DNA of 64,000 nt from Topomyia yanbarensis (lineage: Eukaryota > Arthropoda > Insecta > Diptera > Culicidae), in contig NC_080671.1 of NCBI RefSeq assembly GCF_030247195.1, positions 185,855,725-185,919,724 of the forward strand. The letters run 5' to 3'. This document shows, piece by piece, positions 1-11,818 of the stretch; position 1 is the stretch's first letter; each line of letters opens with the position of its first letter. Position numbers and translations under genes: made by a program. The notes under the pieces were generated by a model. The model was not told the origin of the DNA, did no database searches, and was given only the letters and a program-made list of their open reading frames with translations.

Positions 1-311
1 AATATGACTTCCACGTTTCCATTATCCATATATAAAGGGATCTTAATTTTAGCGGTGTCACAATCAAACACGTGTTTCAAATTGTTTTGCGAAATGAATC
101 TTTTCGCCTGGGCGAATTTGTGGAACGTTATCAGCACCGCGTGCCTGACGTGCTCCAGCAGGATGAAGCTGACTTCCGAAAACCGAAGCTGCATCTTCAC
201 CTTCAGTAAATGTTCCACATCACCAATACTCGGTCTTATACGGAAAGACCGGTAGTCAATGGCCACCGTGTTAGCCCGAAGAATTACACTTGGTTGATGA
301 GACTCAGTCAT
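1..311 (-). CDS. Gag-like ORF1 of a non-LTR retrotransposon, N-terminal part, cut by the window edge
   Basis: Reading the minus strand from an ATG at 311 gives 103 codons without a stop, running off the left edge. The protein matches the intact ORF1 at 14669-15652 block by block: an N-terminal RPS/RPA motif, then a LLKVKMQL-type segment, a HAVLITF segment, a SQNNLKH segment and a MDNGNVEV segment (IENGAVEV in the other copy). The role inferred from such ORF1 proteins is RNA binding and RNP formation for retrotransposition. The zinc-knuckle half would lie outside the window. The 5' untranslated part extends to about 430 and matches 62195-62330. That no stop has accumulated over 103 codons suggests a fairly young copy. 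Assignment to an exact clade is uncertain. Confidence 0.72.
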   Translation of the reverse strand, partial: MTESHQPSVILRANTVAIDYRSFRIRPSIGDVEHLLKVKMQLRFSEVSFILLEHVRHAVLITFHKFAQAKRFISQNNLKHVFDCDTAKIKIPLYMDNGNVEVI

Positions 312-430
312 CTTGATAGATCACTACACAAGAATAATAGTAACGTTTTTCTTTGTTCGTCAGACAATGCACACAAGAACAAAGCAACTGTTTGCGCTGA
401 CTTGGGTAGTGGCAGAGAGCACACTGGTAT
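312..430 (-). mobile_element. 5' untranslated end of the ORF1-type retroelement
   Basis: This stretch, read on the minus strand, contains the CAGTGTGCTC start motif near 426 and the segments TGTGCATT and GAACAAAG before the ATG. The same order occurs at 62195-62330 on the plus strand, so it is the 5' leader of the same family. The exact first base is not defined because a hAT element begins at 437. Confidence 0.6.
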
Positions 431-436
431 TGTGAC

Positions 437-1712
437 CAGTGATGTACCGATGGGAAAAATACCATCTTCCCGGGTTTTTATTTTTGGGTTTTAACCGGGT
501 TTTTCCCAAATCATGACACCCTGACGAAATATGGGTTTTTTCGTTTTATCGAATGTATAATGTTCATTTAATGTTTTTATCCTTTCGGCAGTCGCGCTAG
601 TGCACTGAGTGCACGCTGCTCTGAAAATCTAGCGAAATCGTCTTAGGGCACCAGCGGCAGCTCATTCAGTGGGCTATAAGCGCGACTTCCGGTGGGTTAA
701 AGAATCTTGCATTTACATTTGAGAGACCGAAAATAAAAGTCGCAAGGATAAAACATACTTTGTAGAATCCACTCCAGATATCTTAGCATGTAAAAATCGA
801 ATATAAACATCAAGCGTATAAATCGGACAGAGATCCTTGAGCATGACAATCAGTTAGAATATTCTCACCCGAAAAAGTCGGCAAGGATGAACCTCCAGTA
901 TAATTCGCTCAGAGGAAATTCCGTACAACGTTACATTCAAGATTAATAGTTGGATAAAGAAAAGTCCTTTGTAAGAACCGGATATACTTTTTTACGGTTT
1001 TTATTCTGTAGGACATAATCGAAAAGCTCCTGTCCAATTTTGAAACTTGAAGTTTAAATTCAATTTTCACATTCTAATGTATTTAATGCGGGTTTTACGA
1101 AGCATTTTCTGTTCCTGCGACTTTAATTTCGGTCCATTCCATATTCCAACTAGTTTCATATAATACTGGGAACAATAGTCATTGTTACTCTGACAAGTGA
1201 AAATTGGAATAATCGTGTTACTGCTTGTTACTCATTTTAGGGGTTGCTATACTTTTAGCGAAATGAGGTAGGTATTCACACAAAATTTAGAAAATACCTT
1301 TAGTTCGGTGAAAAGAGGGTAATATGCAGAATGCGAGTAGCCTTGGCATTCGTCATTAGTATGAACCGTAATCAGAACTCTCACAAATCACAATCCGATT
1401 TTTTTCGGCATCAACTACATCAGCAATAGTAGAAAAAATGTTTAGTTCGTTTAGGTGGATTCACAGTAAGAAACGCAATCGACTTAGCCCAAACATTGAA
1501 AAGTGGATCACCGCTATAACAATGATTCAATCGAGGAAAACCATTCAGAATTCATATACATGCAAAACTTTATGACAATAATGCTCATAAATAAAATAAA
1601 AATGTTAGGATAACAATACATTAATGTTCAATTACCAAAATATCAAAAAATGCAAAAAACCCAATCTTCCCGCGAAAAAACCGTTTTAACCGGGAAAAAA
1701 CCTTGTGTTTTT
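437..1712 (+). mobile_element. Non-autonomous hAT element, copy 1 (right end decayed)
   Basis: The left end is CAGTGATGTAC at 437-447, identical to the 11-bp TIR of the complete copy at 43860-46588. The subterminal sequence is rich in GGGTTTT/AACCCGGG motifs at both ends. The internal sequence is collinear with the reverse complement of the second copy. The right end matches up to about 1712 and then diverges, so the last 35 or so bases including the TIR are lost. It carries the C-terminal remnant of a hAT transposase at 1393-1545. This copy lacks the mariner and Harbinger-like insertions present in copy 2 and therefore shows their empty target sites: TA at 1176-1177 and TTA at 854-856. Confidence 0.85.
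1393..1545 (+). pseudogene. hAT transposase C-terminal dimerisation segment, remnant
   Basis: The frame from 1393 reads SASTTSAIVEKMFSSF followed by RWIHSKKRNRLS, the signature of the hAT C-terminal dimerisation region (family pattern S-A-S-x-x-V-E-R-x-F-S, then KKRNRLS). Only about 50 residues survive. The upstream catalytic domain is absent from the 1.3-kb element, so this is a deletion derivative that would depend on transposase supplied from elsewhere. Confidence 0.72.
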
Positions 1713-2343
1713 GAGACATTCCTACCTATAAATTTCACTGTTTAAGGGACCACTTCAATGGAAAATAATGCGTTGAAAGTGAAAATATTCTAGTAACACT
1801 GTTGGTTACTTTGATTGCTTTGACAAGACATGCCAAACAAAAATCTAGCGTTTCATTTGAAAAAGTCGTTTTTCACTAATGTTCACAACATGCTCAACAA
1901 CAAACTCGGTGTGCAAAAATAAGATTATATCCTATAATTTGAGTACTGCGTTACTGGAACGGGTCAAAGCATCTTGTGGCTCATTTATTATGATAGTGCC
2001 ATTAGTTTTATATTATATTTTCGGATTTATACAAGGCAAGGTAACGGTACACAGGATAGATGGTTCGACAGGTACACGCAAAGAAACAGTAGAACTTTAC
2101 CCTTCTGGATGATACAATCTTCATGTTATAACTGCTCGGAAAATTGGAATCAGTATATATTGGCTCGATTGGTACGCACCCCATGTTATTCGAAGATTTG
2201 TGCCCAGCCATGTCCCCTTATAACATGCCTAATGAGAAGGGAAAGGGAGACAAAAGGAAGGGGAATGGAAAATGACAACACAATTCAATCAACACAAAAC
2301 AGTAAACAGCCTAAATTCTTCATTCCCGGAGGAATAATTAACC
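1713..2343. other. No recognised gene
   Basis: AT-rich sequence between the hAT copy and the TTAA foldback MITE. Short ORFs here show no recognisable motif. The part next to 2343 may be 3' untranslated sequence of the LOA-type fragment that follows on the minus strand. Confidence 0.4.
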
Positions 2344-2574
2344 TTAAGGTTCAACTGAGAACGCCTCAATAAGCGGCCATCTTGGAAAACTAAAAAAGCA
2401 GTTTTTTCTCAGATCGTTGGAAAAATCTTCATGAAAATTAATCAATGTATTCGGGGCATTGGTAGAGTATTGCTGATTGATTTTCATGAAGATTTTCTCA
2501 ACGGTGTGAGAAAAAACTGCTTTTTTCGTTTTCCAAGATGGCCGCTTTTCCAAGCTTTCTCAGTTGAACCTTAA
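2344..2574. mobile_element. TTAA-flanked foldback MITE, copy A
   Basis: The ends read TTAAGGTTCAACTGAG and CTCAGTTGAACCTTAA, and the two halves are inverted copies of each other through the motifs GGCCATCTTGG, AAAGCAGTTTTTTCTC and a TTTTCATGAAGATTTT core. The unit is about 230 bp and has no ORF of its own. Two relatives with much cleaner arms lie at 40075-40282 and 50665-50873. TTAA target duplication is typical of piggyBac-like elements, but without a transposase the family is an inference. It sits inside the tail of the LOA-type fragment. Confidence 0.85.
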
Positions 2575-2900
2575 TGACAAAGCCTATAGCTCTTTGCCAC
2601 ACTGGGTTAGGAACTATAGCATATCCCTCCCTGCACAAAAGTTCATTTATGTATATAGAACCAAAAATCCGATTACGCAATTGCATTACTGTAGAGCAAT
2701 TACATATCAAAAGATTTGAAGTTTCGTAATCGAATTCACAAATATCACACAAATAATACTCAGCACGCTGAGTAGGAAACATGTGATAATTGAGTTTACA
2801 ATTCCCAGTCAGTGCGAGAATATTGCAACCGACAGCAAAGTTTCTTTTGAAGAAGAGGAAATATCTAAAAAATAAAAGATCAGGTGATTTTAGTTCGTCG
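2575..2900 (-). pseudogene. LOA-type retrotransposon ORF2, C-terminal fragment
   Basis: The minus strand reads LALTGNCKLNYHM, then AEYYLCDICEFDYETS, then LLICNCSTVMQLRNRIFG. This matches the C-terminal end of RNase H-bearing LOA-type ORF2 proteins: a LTGHCKLNYHM-like stretch followed by C-x2-C...H/N-x-C zinc-binding residues, here with an L-L-I-C-N-C in place of H-x-x-C-x-C. Upstream parts (RT, RNase H) are missing and the copy ends at a TTAA MITE. It is a dead 3' fragment. Confidence 0.6.
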
Positions 2901-5900
2901 ATAAGGATATTTTGTAGAATTTGCCATCGAGTGTACAGTAAAAAATATTCTGATGAAACACTCTTTGCTGTAGAGAGCAGGTAAGTTTTACACAGCCTCT
3001 GTTGTATTCAAATTATCTACTCAATTTTCAAAAACTTTTTTTCACCGTCATATATCTACTAATTCAAAAGAAATTGTAACCATTTATTGCTATGAAAGAT
3101 ATTTATAAATCTATAATAACGATCCTAATCAAACTATCAATCTAGTTGAAAATTGGCTTATGATGAGATGTGATTTCGTTTCTTTTGTTGCGCAATGCTT
3201 ATCTCTACGTTCTACTCATTTGACACTTTATAAACTGATATCATTTTATTGGCAAACATGTTATCGCAACTTCTTCTAGTGAAGTTTTTCACCATCAATC
3301 ATTTTTCTGTGCTTTCATTCTCTATTTGATTGCCTAATCTATGACAACCGCTGGCAGTTGTCTTTGTTTAAATTGATAACAGATTTCTCATCCTGATCCT
3401 ATCTGATCCCGCTGAACTTCTTTTTTGTGCTGAAAATAGTCCCGTAAAATTTTTGCAAATTTGTCCAGCAAAAGCTTACCTCGCACTTCGAAATTTTTTT
3501 CTCGAGGTACCCCTTCTTACATCGATAAAATTTTACACCGGCACTCACTTGAATGTGTAAGTTTCCTGTATAGCCGCTGCAAGCATTCGACTCACAGTCT
3601 GGATTTTCTCGTTTGTCGCTATTGGTCATTGAACGTTGATCCAGCCGTTCCATAGATGCCCTTTTGTGTTTCCTAACCATTTGTGACTGTAGTAGACCGC
3701 TTCGTGAACCTGATACCTTGCTGTGTTTAGTTTATCTCTGATTAGTAGCTCATATAATCATTCGTTGAGCTTTTCAACATATTCTTTAGCAGCATCCTGA
3801 TTCAACAGTCACTGTTTGACCAAGCACGTAAATAGTTCTCTCCCAGCACATCACGGTCAGAATCGACGATTTTTGGAAGATACTAACATCGACGACATCA
3901 ACGAAATAATTGTTTGTCAAAACCTGGTTGTTTTGAAAACACGCTTCACCATTCGGATGTCTACGATGGTGGTTCAAGGGAGACTCCCATCTTCAATAAC
4001 TAGGCGAAAAAAATCTTCCCCACCGACCTTTGCATTTGCCACCACGCTGATCAGCTTCACGCTATGTTTTATGTACTCTTCGTACATCATGTCTACACGT
4101 TTGTTAAACTCCCTTTCATATCATCGGGTTTGTCGTTCGTTGGCGTGTATACGTTGATAGTTGAATAACTTGCTTTTTCTCTTCAATAAGTAACTGAACT
4201 CTTCAGCACACTTCTACCGAAGACTGCAATATATTTTTCACGTTAGGTCATCCAATCCGGGAACCCATTCCTTTTCAACCTTTTCGGTGACTAATTTTTA
4301 ATGATCGTTTTCCTCACTTCCTGTAAAAAAAAATAATTTCGGAGAACAGATATGTTAGAATTGCATGAGGTGTTACTGAGCCATATGATCTGACAGCAGA
4401 TGGGGTTATAATCTGACTCAGATTTGGGGCCAAACAAACACGGAATGAGTGTATTATACCTACATAATGGAAAAGACTACCAGGGTAAGACAATAGACGG
4501 ATCTGATGGAAGATACTTTTGAAAATCAGAGACGGCAAATGCACAGGAGCGGTTCTATCGTTCATCGGTCGTTATGATAATTTTACCGGCGCTTTGGTAG
4601 GGTAGACGATCCCTTATTTATCTCAATAGTCAAGGGGCTGCACAACTTTTTTTGAACTTTGGTTTGCGCTTGGATCGATATCAATATCTTCGCTTCCTTG
4701 AAAAATACTCCTGTCTGAGCAGATTAGAAATTCGATTCGAAAGGCTTCCTTTTCATCCAATCAAGTGAGCCAAAGCGTTGAACAGAGTAACAGATACTGT
4801 CTTACTAATAGGTTCAAATGGGTAGGTTAAACAGAAAGACTTAGATAGATTAGGGTGCGTCAACTCTATATACGAATAAATAGCTGTTTTCATCTCACGT
4901 ATCAAACGGATAAATGATATCAGCTCAACTTCAGGCTACAAGCTTGCTCCTTGGCGAGCCTTCATGGACCCCGCATATGAGCAAGTTGGAATTCTCAATC
5001 AGCTTTATGGTAAATTCCTGCAACAGGTGTATTCGTGATTGCTGCTGGTGGCACACACAGTACATGCGTCAGGGATTAGTTTCTAAAGCTGTAGCTGCCA
5101 ACTTGCATAATCGGAAAAGTTTTCTTTGGAATTCAATTTCATGACACATCTGCTGCGAACTTACCTGCCCGTTCTTGGCCCTAGCAGGGCAACACGATGT
5201 TACAATGAAACACTGGTAAGTTTTCCTCATCTGTATGACAAATTGAAAACTTTTTGGCAGATTGATCTTTGTTACGTTACTTGGGTGCTTGTATTTAGGC
5301 AAGCTTTGAATGTATTTATCATTTCATTTTGCTTTTCCTGCTGGTGTAAGAAACGCTTTGCCATCAGTCAAATTGCCCCATAGTCTGGAGAATATATGGT
5401 GATAGTCCATGCGACTCAGCATGACGGTATTGAAAGCTGGTTCCGATTGCACAGAAAGCTGAAGGCTGTTGCCTTAATAGCAAGAGCCATTTTTGCAAAC
5501 TTCTCTTGCAGCCCACTTCTGAACGATTTCACCAAACCTATAGCCATAACGGCTTCACAGTAGAAGATTCCGAATTTTATTCTGTATTTGTTACATTTTC
5601 ATTTGACTCATTTGGGTGTATGCAACTGGAGAGGTTATTTTCTTGATTTTCCGAATTTGCATTTACCCTTGCATGAACCCTCGTATACTGCCATTGATTT
5701 TCATTTCCATTGTAGCTCCGATTTCATGCAATTCAGTGTGCTCTATACAACTCAAACAACAAAGAATCGACATAAAAATTTCTCCCTTTCATTTGCGATC
5801 AACAGGAAAACAATAATCGAAAGTTATTAGGTAGGGCTAACTACCTACTGTAGAGACCACGAGACTGGATCCAAATGAAATAATTTATTCTGTGGTAGAA

Positions 5901-5985
5901 TGTAAATTGTGAAATTCCTACAATAGATTGAAGATCAGGCCCGTAGCCAGGAGTTTATTTCGGGAGGGGCTTAAAAAATTATTGT
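2901..5985. other. No recognised gene; unique or old AT-rich DNA
   Basis: About 3.1 kb with only short ORFs (at most 113 codons) that lack recognisable motifs on either strand. No clean inverted or direct repeat was seen. Near 5940-5980 the phrase CCGTAGCCAGGAG...GGGAGGGGC resembles one at 41876-41917 and may be a degraded transposon end. Confidence 0.4.
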
Positions 5986-5996
5986 ATAAAGCTTTT

Positions 5997-6152
5997 TTTT
6001 AATTTCGATTATAGAGGTTATTCGCCTCTTTTTGGGTTAAAAAAATTTCTTTAGAAAAATTTCTAACCCCATATGTGCGGGATTGATGAACGAACCGTGA
6101 TGAGCTGCGTACAAGGCAATTGATTTACCAACTACGCTTTACCCGCCCCTGC
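5997..6152 (-). mobile_element. tRNA-derived SINE with 11-bp target duplication
   Basis: Read on the minus strand this begins with an A-box-like AGCGTAGTTGGTAAATC, continues with TTGCCTTGTACGCAGCTCA and a decayed B box (CGGTTCGTTCATC), and ends with AAGAGGCGAATAACCTC and TATAATCGAAATT plus an A-rich tail. The direct repeat ATAAAGCTTTT at 5986-5996 and 6153-6163 is the target-site duplication. Relatives are at 48691-49860 and 59615-59765. The family resembles tRNA-related mosquito SINEs; a named family is not claimed. Confidence 0.78.
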
Positions 6153-6676
6153 ATAAAGCTTTTAGTTCTAATTACTTCATATTGTCACTAGAAACAAAAA
6201 CGAAAAGCCAAATCTAAGACAATCCATGTTCTTTGTCACAAGAAAGACTGTAGTACATTATTGATGTTAAATTTGATTTTTATTATTTATTTTTATTTAC
6301 AAATTACAATTTACTCTCGTTGCAACAATGGATATTCTAGAGTTCTCAGTATTTATGCGCTAACCGAATATGACAATCCTTGACGGTGCTGGAAAACGCA
6401 AGGTGTTCTAAGCTACACGTTTAAAAGGTGTAGAAGACGCTAAATCGAAATGAGTAGAAAAATATCCATAAAATGTTCGATCGAAGAGAATGTCGAAATT
6501 TGCACAAAATCTTCTGATTTAGCAAACGAATTGTAGATGGTTCAACTTCTATTTTCTTGATCTGGCGTCCTATAACTATTACCAGTTCTAATGCATATGC
6601 ATTAGATGCTAACATAATTTTTTGACATACCCCAGTTAGGAAGGAGGATCTTTGGTGATCAATAGGATCAAAATAT

Positions 6677-8435
6677 ATGGGTCATTCCGCGTCTGATTTA
6701 CAATCAAAATTTGAAGTCCTTCCAATTTTTTTTTTCTTGCATTCATTACCTAAAATAATTGACACGTATCTTTTATTTTGGCTGAATATGATTTTTTTTT
6801 TCAAGTTATTAGTTTTTGAACTTTTGAAGTTTATAACATTGATCATTTTTCAATCACTTATAACTCGGAAACGATTCGATATATGAAAAAAATTAAATAA
6901 AAAAGTTGTGTACTCAATGAGCTTACTGAAAAAAAAATGCAATTTCTTTATGAAATTTGCAATTGTTTGAAACAAATTTAATTTTTTTTAAGTTGGACCA
7001 ATTTTTTTACTTATTATTTTCTTTAAATATTAAGAATCATGTTAAAATAATTGTGCAAAAATTTGGGAGTGGATATCAAAATACTTTGCGAGATATTACA
7101 ATTATAAACTTAAAACAAGGCAATTTTACAGCAAACGCCTAGTGATAGGCCTATTGTAATTGAAATATCTCGTAAAATACTTCGAATTTCTTTCTGAAAT
7201 TTGTACACAATCTTCTCGATATAATTATAAACTATTTGAAAAAGCTAAAAAGATTTTTTGGCTCTACCCTGAAAAAAAAATTATTTGTTACTAATATTTG
7301 CATAATACATAAATTTTTTAACAAAAACAAATATTACAAAAAAAATCCGCCGAAATCTTTCGAAAACGCAGCTTTTATTATTTAATGCTTTTTTCCAGAA
7401 ATCTTATAGTTTCTCAGTTATCAGGGAATGAAAAATGTCCAATTCTATTAAATTTATAAAACTTTAAAAAATCACTATATTATTAAAAGTCGATATTTGT
7501 ATGTATATGATTTATGGACTCCCAAACGGCTTAACCAATTGCCGTAAAAATTTATGCATAGTAGGAATTTGTTATGGAGCGTGTTTGTGTGCTATTGGTG
7601 GGGATTATCTGCCTACAAGATGGCGCTTCGGAACAAATTGTGTTTTCCTCCTATTTCGTTGAAAGTCGCATCAAAAAAAAAATCAAATTCAGCCTAAGTA
7701 AAAAAATCGTGTCTATAATTTTCAGCTAAAGAATGCAAAAAGACTGGAGGGAACTAAAATTATAGTTGTAAATCGTGGAATGACTCGCATTCTGCAAATT
7801 GAAGACTTTTTTTGGGGGTATTCTAATGTTAAAAGCATATATTTTTTTAAAGTCCCCCGAAATCAAATTTATTTTGATTACATAACTATATTAAAAAGAT
7901 TATGTGAAAATTTCAGAATGGAACTCGAAGTGTTTTACGAGATATTTCAGTTATAACAGGCCTTTCACTGGGCGTTTAGTGTAAAATTGCCTTGTTTTAT
8001 GTTTATAATTGTAATATCTCGCAAAGAATTCCACTGCCAAATTTTTACACAATCTTTTGAACATAATTTTAATACTTAAAGAAAATAATAAATAAAAAAT
8101 TTGGTCCAACCTTAAAAAAATTCAATTTGTTTCAAGTAATTGCAAATTTCATAAGTTATATAACAAAAAAATTGTGATTTAATTTGGTAAGCTTATTTGA
8201 AAACGCAATTTTTTTTATTTAATATTTTTTTCATATATCGAGTCGTTTCCGAGTTAGAGATTGAAAAATCTTCAATTTTATAGACTTCAAAAGTTCAAAA
8301 GCGAATAACTTGAAAAAAATATAATATTAAGCCAAACCAAAAAATACGCGTCAATTATTTTTAGCTAAAGAATGTAAGAAAACATTTTGGAAGAAATAGA
8401 AATTTTGGTTGTAAAACTTACGTGGAATGACTTAT
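6677..8435. mobile_element. Large foldback (long inverted repeat) element, non-coding
   Basis: The ends read ATGGGTCATTCCGCG (plus strand, 6677) and, reverse-complemented from the right end, ATAAGTCATTCCACG. The arms are inverted copies over roughly 600-700 bp: for example GACACGTATC at 6761 pairs with a GACGCGTATT counterpart near 8350, the GGTCCAA/TTGGACC motif recurs in both arms, and GCGAGATATTACAATTATAAAC pairs with its complement near 8000. The centre (7270-7780) is unique AT-rich sequence. No ORF above 70 codons is convincing. The autonomous partner is unknown. Confidence 0.72.
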
Positions 8436-9968
8436 GTATTTCAATGATTTAATCAACTAAAGGTAACTGCCCGGAATTTAATCTATTCAAGAAAATTGTC
8501 CACAAATCGAATGAAAATCACTTAACACAGTTACTACTATCATCTAATTTACGTAAAATTTTACTAAATGCTTCATTGCTGACAACATAACTAGAAACTA
8601 TAAATGTGAACAAGCTCAATAATTTCAGCATCTTTTAATTTCGATACATAGAAGGGAATACATCGCACTTACTTCCCCTCGATTTCAATTTATTGATTCC
8701 TTTTTGCTTTTTTTCTCCGTGATGTCTTATCATCTTATTCCATAAAGACCAAAAATAAAACGAAAGACTGTAATATAATGAAAACATGAAATCGAAACAA
8801 TAATCCCACCTTATTGACTTATAGACTCAACTAGTTACAACATTTTAGTCGCTCTCCGTGATAACCTACTGATGTCTGATCAATCTATCGACACGTCGTT
8901 TTCAAACTTACATAGGCATTAATTATAAACCATCGAAAGCGACTAAAATGCTGGTGGTGGTTGCAACATTTAGTTTATTATGGTTGATTGACTAATATGT
9001 GGTTTAGCATCAATTGATCAATTGACATCCGAAGGAAAGTAAGTCACGTCAGTTAGTCCTACCGCTACTGTGTACGTTCATATAAACAAAATTAGTAATA
9101 TACGATTCGTGGGTTGATGAACACCTCAGGAAAACCGCTGGTTTACCACTTTTTGGATTGTTTACTTTTTCACGTTTTTCTTGCTTATTGTTCGATTTTC
9201 CAGACTAACAGTGTTTCAATACGGCCAGCATTCCTCACATAAAATGAAATTGAGTGTCAATAGAAATACTATTGCATTAAAATGATGCGAAAATAAAAAA
9301 AACTGTCGTCTCGGCTACAACTATGTTATCAGCTAATTGAAATGTTTTTGTTTAGCACGCTTGAGTGAGATGCCTGACGTTTATATTAAGCGTACAGTGC
9401 TCTAATCTATTACAAAAATCCAATTTGCGTATGATTTAACTAACTTTCTTTATTCAGGCCAATATCTAGCATAAAATGAGTTTTGTTAGATGCCATTACT
9501 AGCGATAAATGTAAATTTTGGGACAGTTTTTATACTCAGTTTTCTATGAAACTCCCAATTTTTTATTATATAATTCGTTTATTTGAGTCGGTGCAATGCG
9601 TTAGCTAAATGAAGCCTTGAGCCTTTAACATATTTCCACGATGTAAACAATGAAAATGATAAAACGCTAATGGTTGTCCAACAGATCTCGTGCGATTGAC
9701 CTGTTTACTGACTGAGAAATATTTTTCATAACCAACCGCGTCTTGGTGGTCGTTCATATCTATCATGTACACTTCCGTATTATTATCGTGGTAACTGCCA
9801 TGTCCACTGTTAATTTTGAGATACTAGACGCAGTTTTTGCCGTCAATATTATATGAACAGCAGCCACAAATTTGGCAATTGTTTGTTTTTCAGGTAATCG
9901 TATTGGAGACTATGGATGTGCAAAGATGTAACGTGTATAATGATACTATCGCATTGCGTTTTGTACAT
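8436..9968. other. No recognised gene; short inverted motif at 8837-8955
   Basis: AT-rich sequence without convincing ORFs. A short imperfect inverted pair, CAACATTTTAGTCGCT near 8839 and AGCGACTAAAATGCTGG near 8938, spans about 120 bp and might be an old MITE. Confidence 0.35.
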
Positions 9969-10005
9969 GCAGGGTCAGCTAGGACGAAATCCTAGCTGAC
10001 CCTGC
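9969..10005. repeat. Perfect 16-bp hairpin just before the assembly gap
   Basis: The stem GCAGGGTCAGCTAGGA at 9969-9984 pairs exactly with 9990-10005, leaving a 5-nt loop CGAAA. It lies 67 bp before the run of Ns. It may be biological or an artefact of assembly at a difficult site. Confidence 0.7.
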
Positions 10006-10071
10006 CCGTCTAATTCCTAGATGTGTCCTTTATAATAAATTCCATTTTTTCCAAATGTGACAGGAATCTTT

Positions 10072-10571
10072 NNNNNNNNNNNNNNNNNNNNNNNNNNNNN
10101 NNNNNNNNNNNNNNNNNNNNNNNNNNNNNNNNNNNNNNNNNNNNNNNNNNNNNNNNNNNNNNNNNNNNNNNNNNNNNNNNNNNNNNNNNNNNNNNNNNNN
10201 NNNNNNNNNNNNNNNNNNNNNNNNNNNNNNNNNNNNNNNNNNNNNNNNNNNNNNNNNNNNNNNNNNNNNNNNNNNNNNNNNNNNNNNNNNNNNNNNNNNN
10301 NNNNNNNNNNNNNNNNNNNNNNNNNNNNNNNNNNNNNNNNNNNNNNNNNNNNNNNNNNNNNNNNNNNNNNNNNNNNNNNNNNNNNNNNNNNNNNNNNNNN
10401 NNNNNNNNNNNNNNNNNNNNNNNNNNNNNNNNNNNNNNNNNNNNNNNNNNNNNNNNNNNNNNNNNNNNNNNNNNNNNNNNNNNNNNNNNNNNNNNNNNNN
10501 NNNNNNNNNNNNNNNNNNNNNNNNNNNNNNNNNNNNNNNNNNNNNNNNNNNNNNNNNNNNNNNNNNNNNNN
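10072..10571. other. Assembly gap (500 N)
   Basis: Exactly 500 undetermined bases, a round number that usually marks a scaffold join of unknown real size. Any ORF crossing it is meaningless. Confidence 0.99.
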
Positions 10572-10706
10572 ACAGTACCATTCAATAGCTAGAGCTGTAT
10601 GTAAGCAAAAACTCCAATTAAAATGCATCACTTGGTTGGTGCATACTTTGCAATTGAAACCAAATGTCCATCGATGGCAAACAAAACTTTACTATTCTAT
10701 TGTAGT

Positions 10707-10832
10707 TAGGGTGATTTGCCTATTTGACCCTACCAGTTCAGTCAATATTCGTTGAACAAAGGCAGCAGAAGCTGCTGTAACCAAAGGATAAAGTGACTTG
10801 TGAAGTAGGATGAACATGTGCTAAACACCCTA
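10707..10832. mobile_element. Short MITE, relative of 61821-62143
   Basis: Starts TAGGGTGATTTGCCTATTT and ends ACACCCTA. The internal phrase GTTGAACAAAGGCAGCAGAAG matches GTTGAACAAAGATGGCAGATG in the longer copy at 62050-62075, so this is an internally shortened member of one family. The TA at each end suggests a TA target. Confidence 0.6.
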
Positions 10833-11818
10833 TAAACTAAATGGAAACTAAATGCATATAGGATACGCTTGAGAGATCAATTCACAGATTAGATCCACAT
10901 CAGTTTCGAATTACACGCATGGTTCACATAGATTTGCGGATGACTAGATAGCAATACATCATAACCATGACAAAACTAACCTCTTGCGTCAACACTGAAA
11001 TGGTTAGAGCAGTTTACTTTCTGTCGATATTGTACATTTCCAGCTCAATGGATTCTAGCATATCGGGAAACAAAATATATCCAAATGAGCAGACTGTGAT
11101 TTTTAACTAAGCGAAACTAGCTGGATACTGAAATTAAACATCCACCAAATATCAAAATCGGGATCTATTATGTGACGTAATGTAATGTAAACAACACACA
11201 TGAACGACTCGTATAGAATAATGAAACTTTAATTTGGCTTCTGTTTTGACATCGAAATCGAAATTAGTTTTTGGCATATAGGATTACTGTAGGTATACAC
11301 AATTCCAAAGAGAGGTGCGATTTATAAATTACGTGACCTCAAAACGCAGAGCAGTAAATTTGTGACTGTGCATTTTGTGTCATGCATAATGCATGTCGTA
11401 CAAAACCATCTGTGTTTTTTTGCTACAGCTTATTGGATAGTAATAGCGATTTCGATCTATAAGTTTATGATATCGTTCCAGAAAAAACAGTTAATATATT
11501 TTTTCTATATATAGTAATATTTAATGTAGTTATTTTAAGATTCACTACGTTCAAATAAAGATGGCAGCAGCGTTAAACACGTCAAACACAGTATAAATGT
11601 TAAATCGTGTAATTGTAGTTGGTTGTCAAGTGATGAGCGTGACCACTTCTCATCCCGGTGGGTCTGAGCTAAATCCCGGCCGCGATGAACTGTCCGTGCA
11701 CTTATTAAAAAAAATGAAGGAATGGGATTACGACTGGCACACCAATTGTGATCCTATTCTCTTATTATACTAAAATATTCTGTATAATTGAAATGTACAT
11801 CATTGCAATTTCGCTTAC
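10833..11818. other. Intronic or 3' region of the RASGEF1-like gene; no separate gene seen
   Basis: AT-rich sequence between the gap and the last visible exon. The donor GTAAGC at 11813-11818 (minus strand) shows that the RASGEF1-like transcript continues leftwards, so this is presumably intron. No further exon of that gene was recognised here. Confidence 0.5.

Noticed and set aside
10010..10755. Five overlapping ORFs of 183-232 codons on both strands
   Set aside because: They consist almost entirely of undetermined codons across the 500-N gap.
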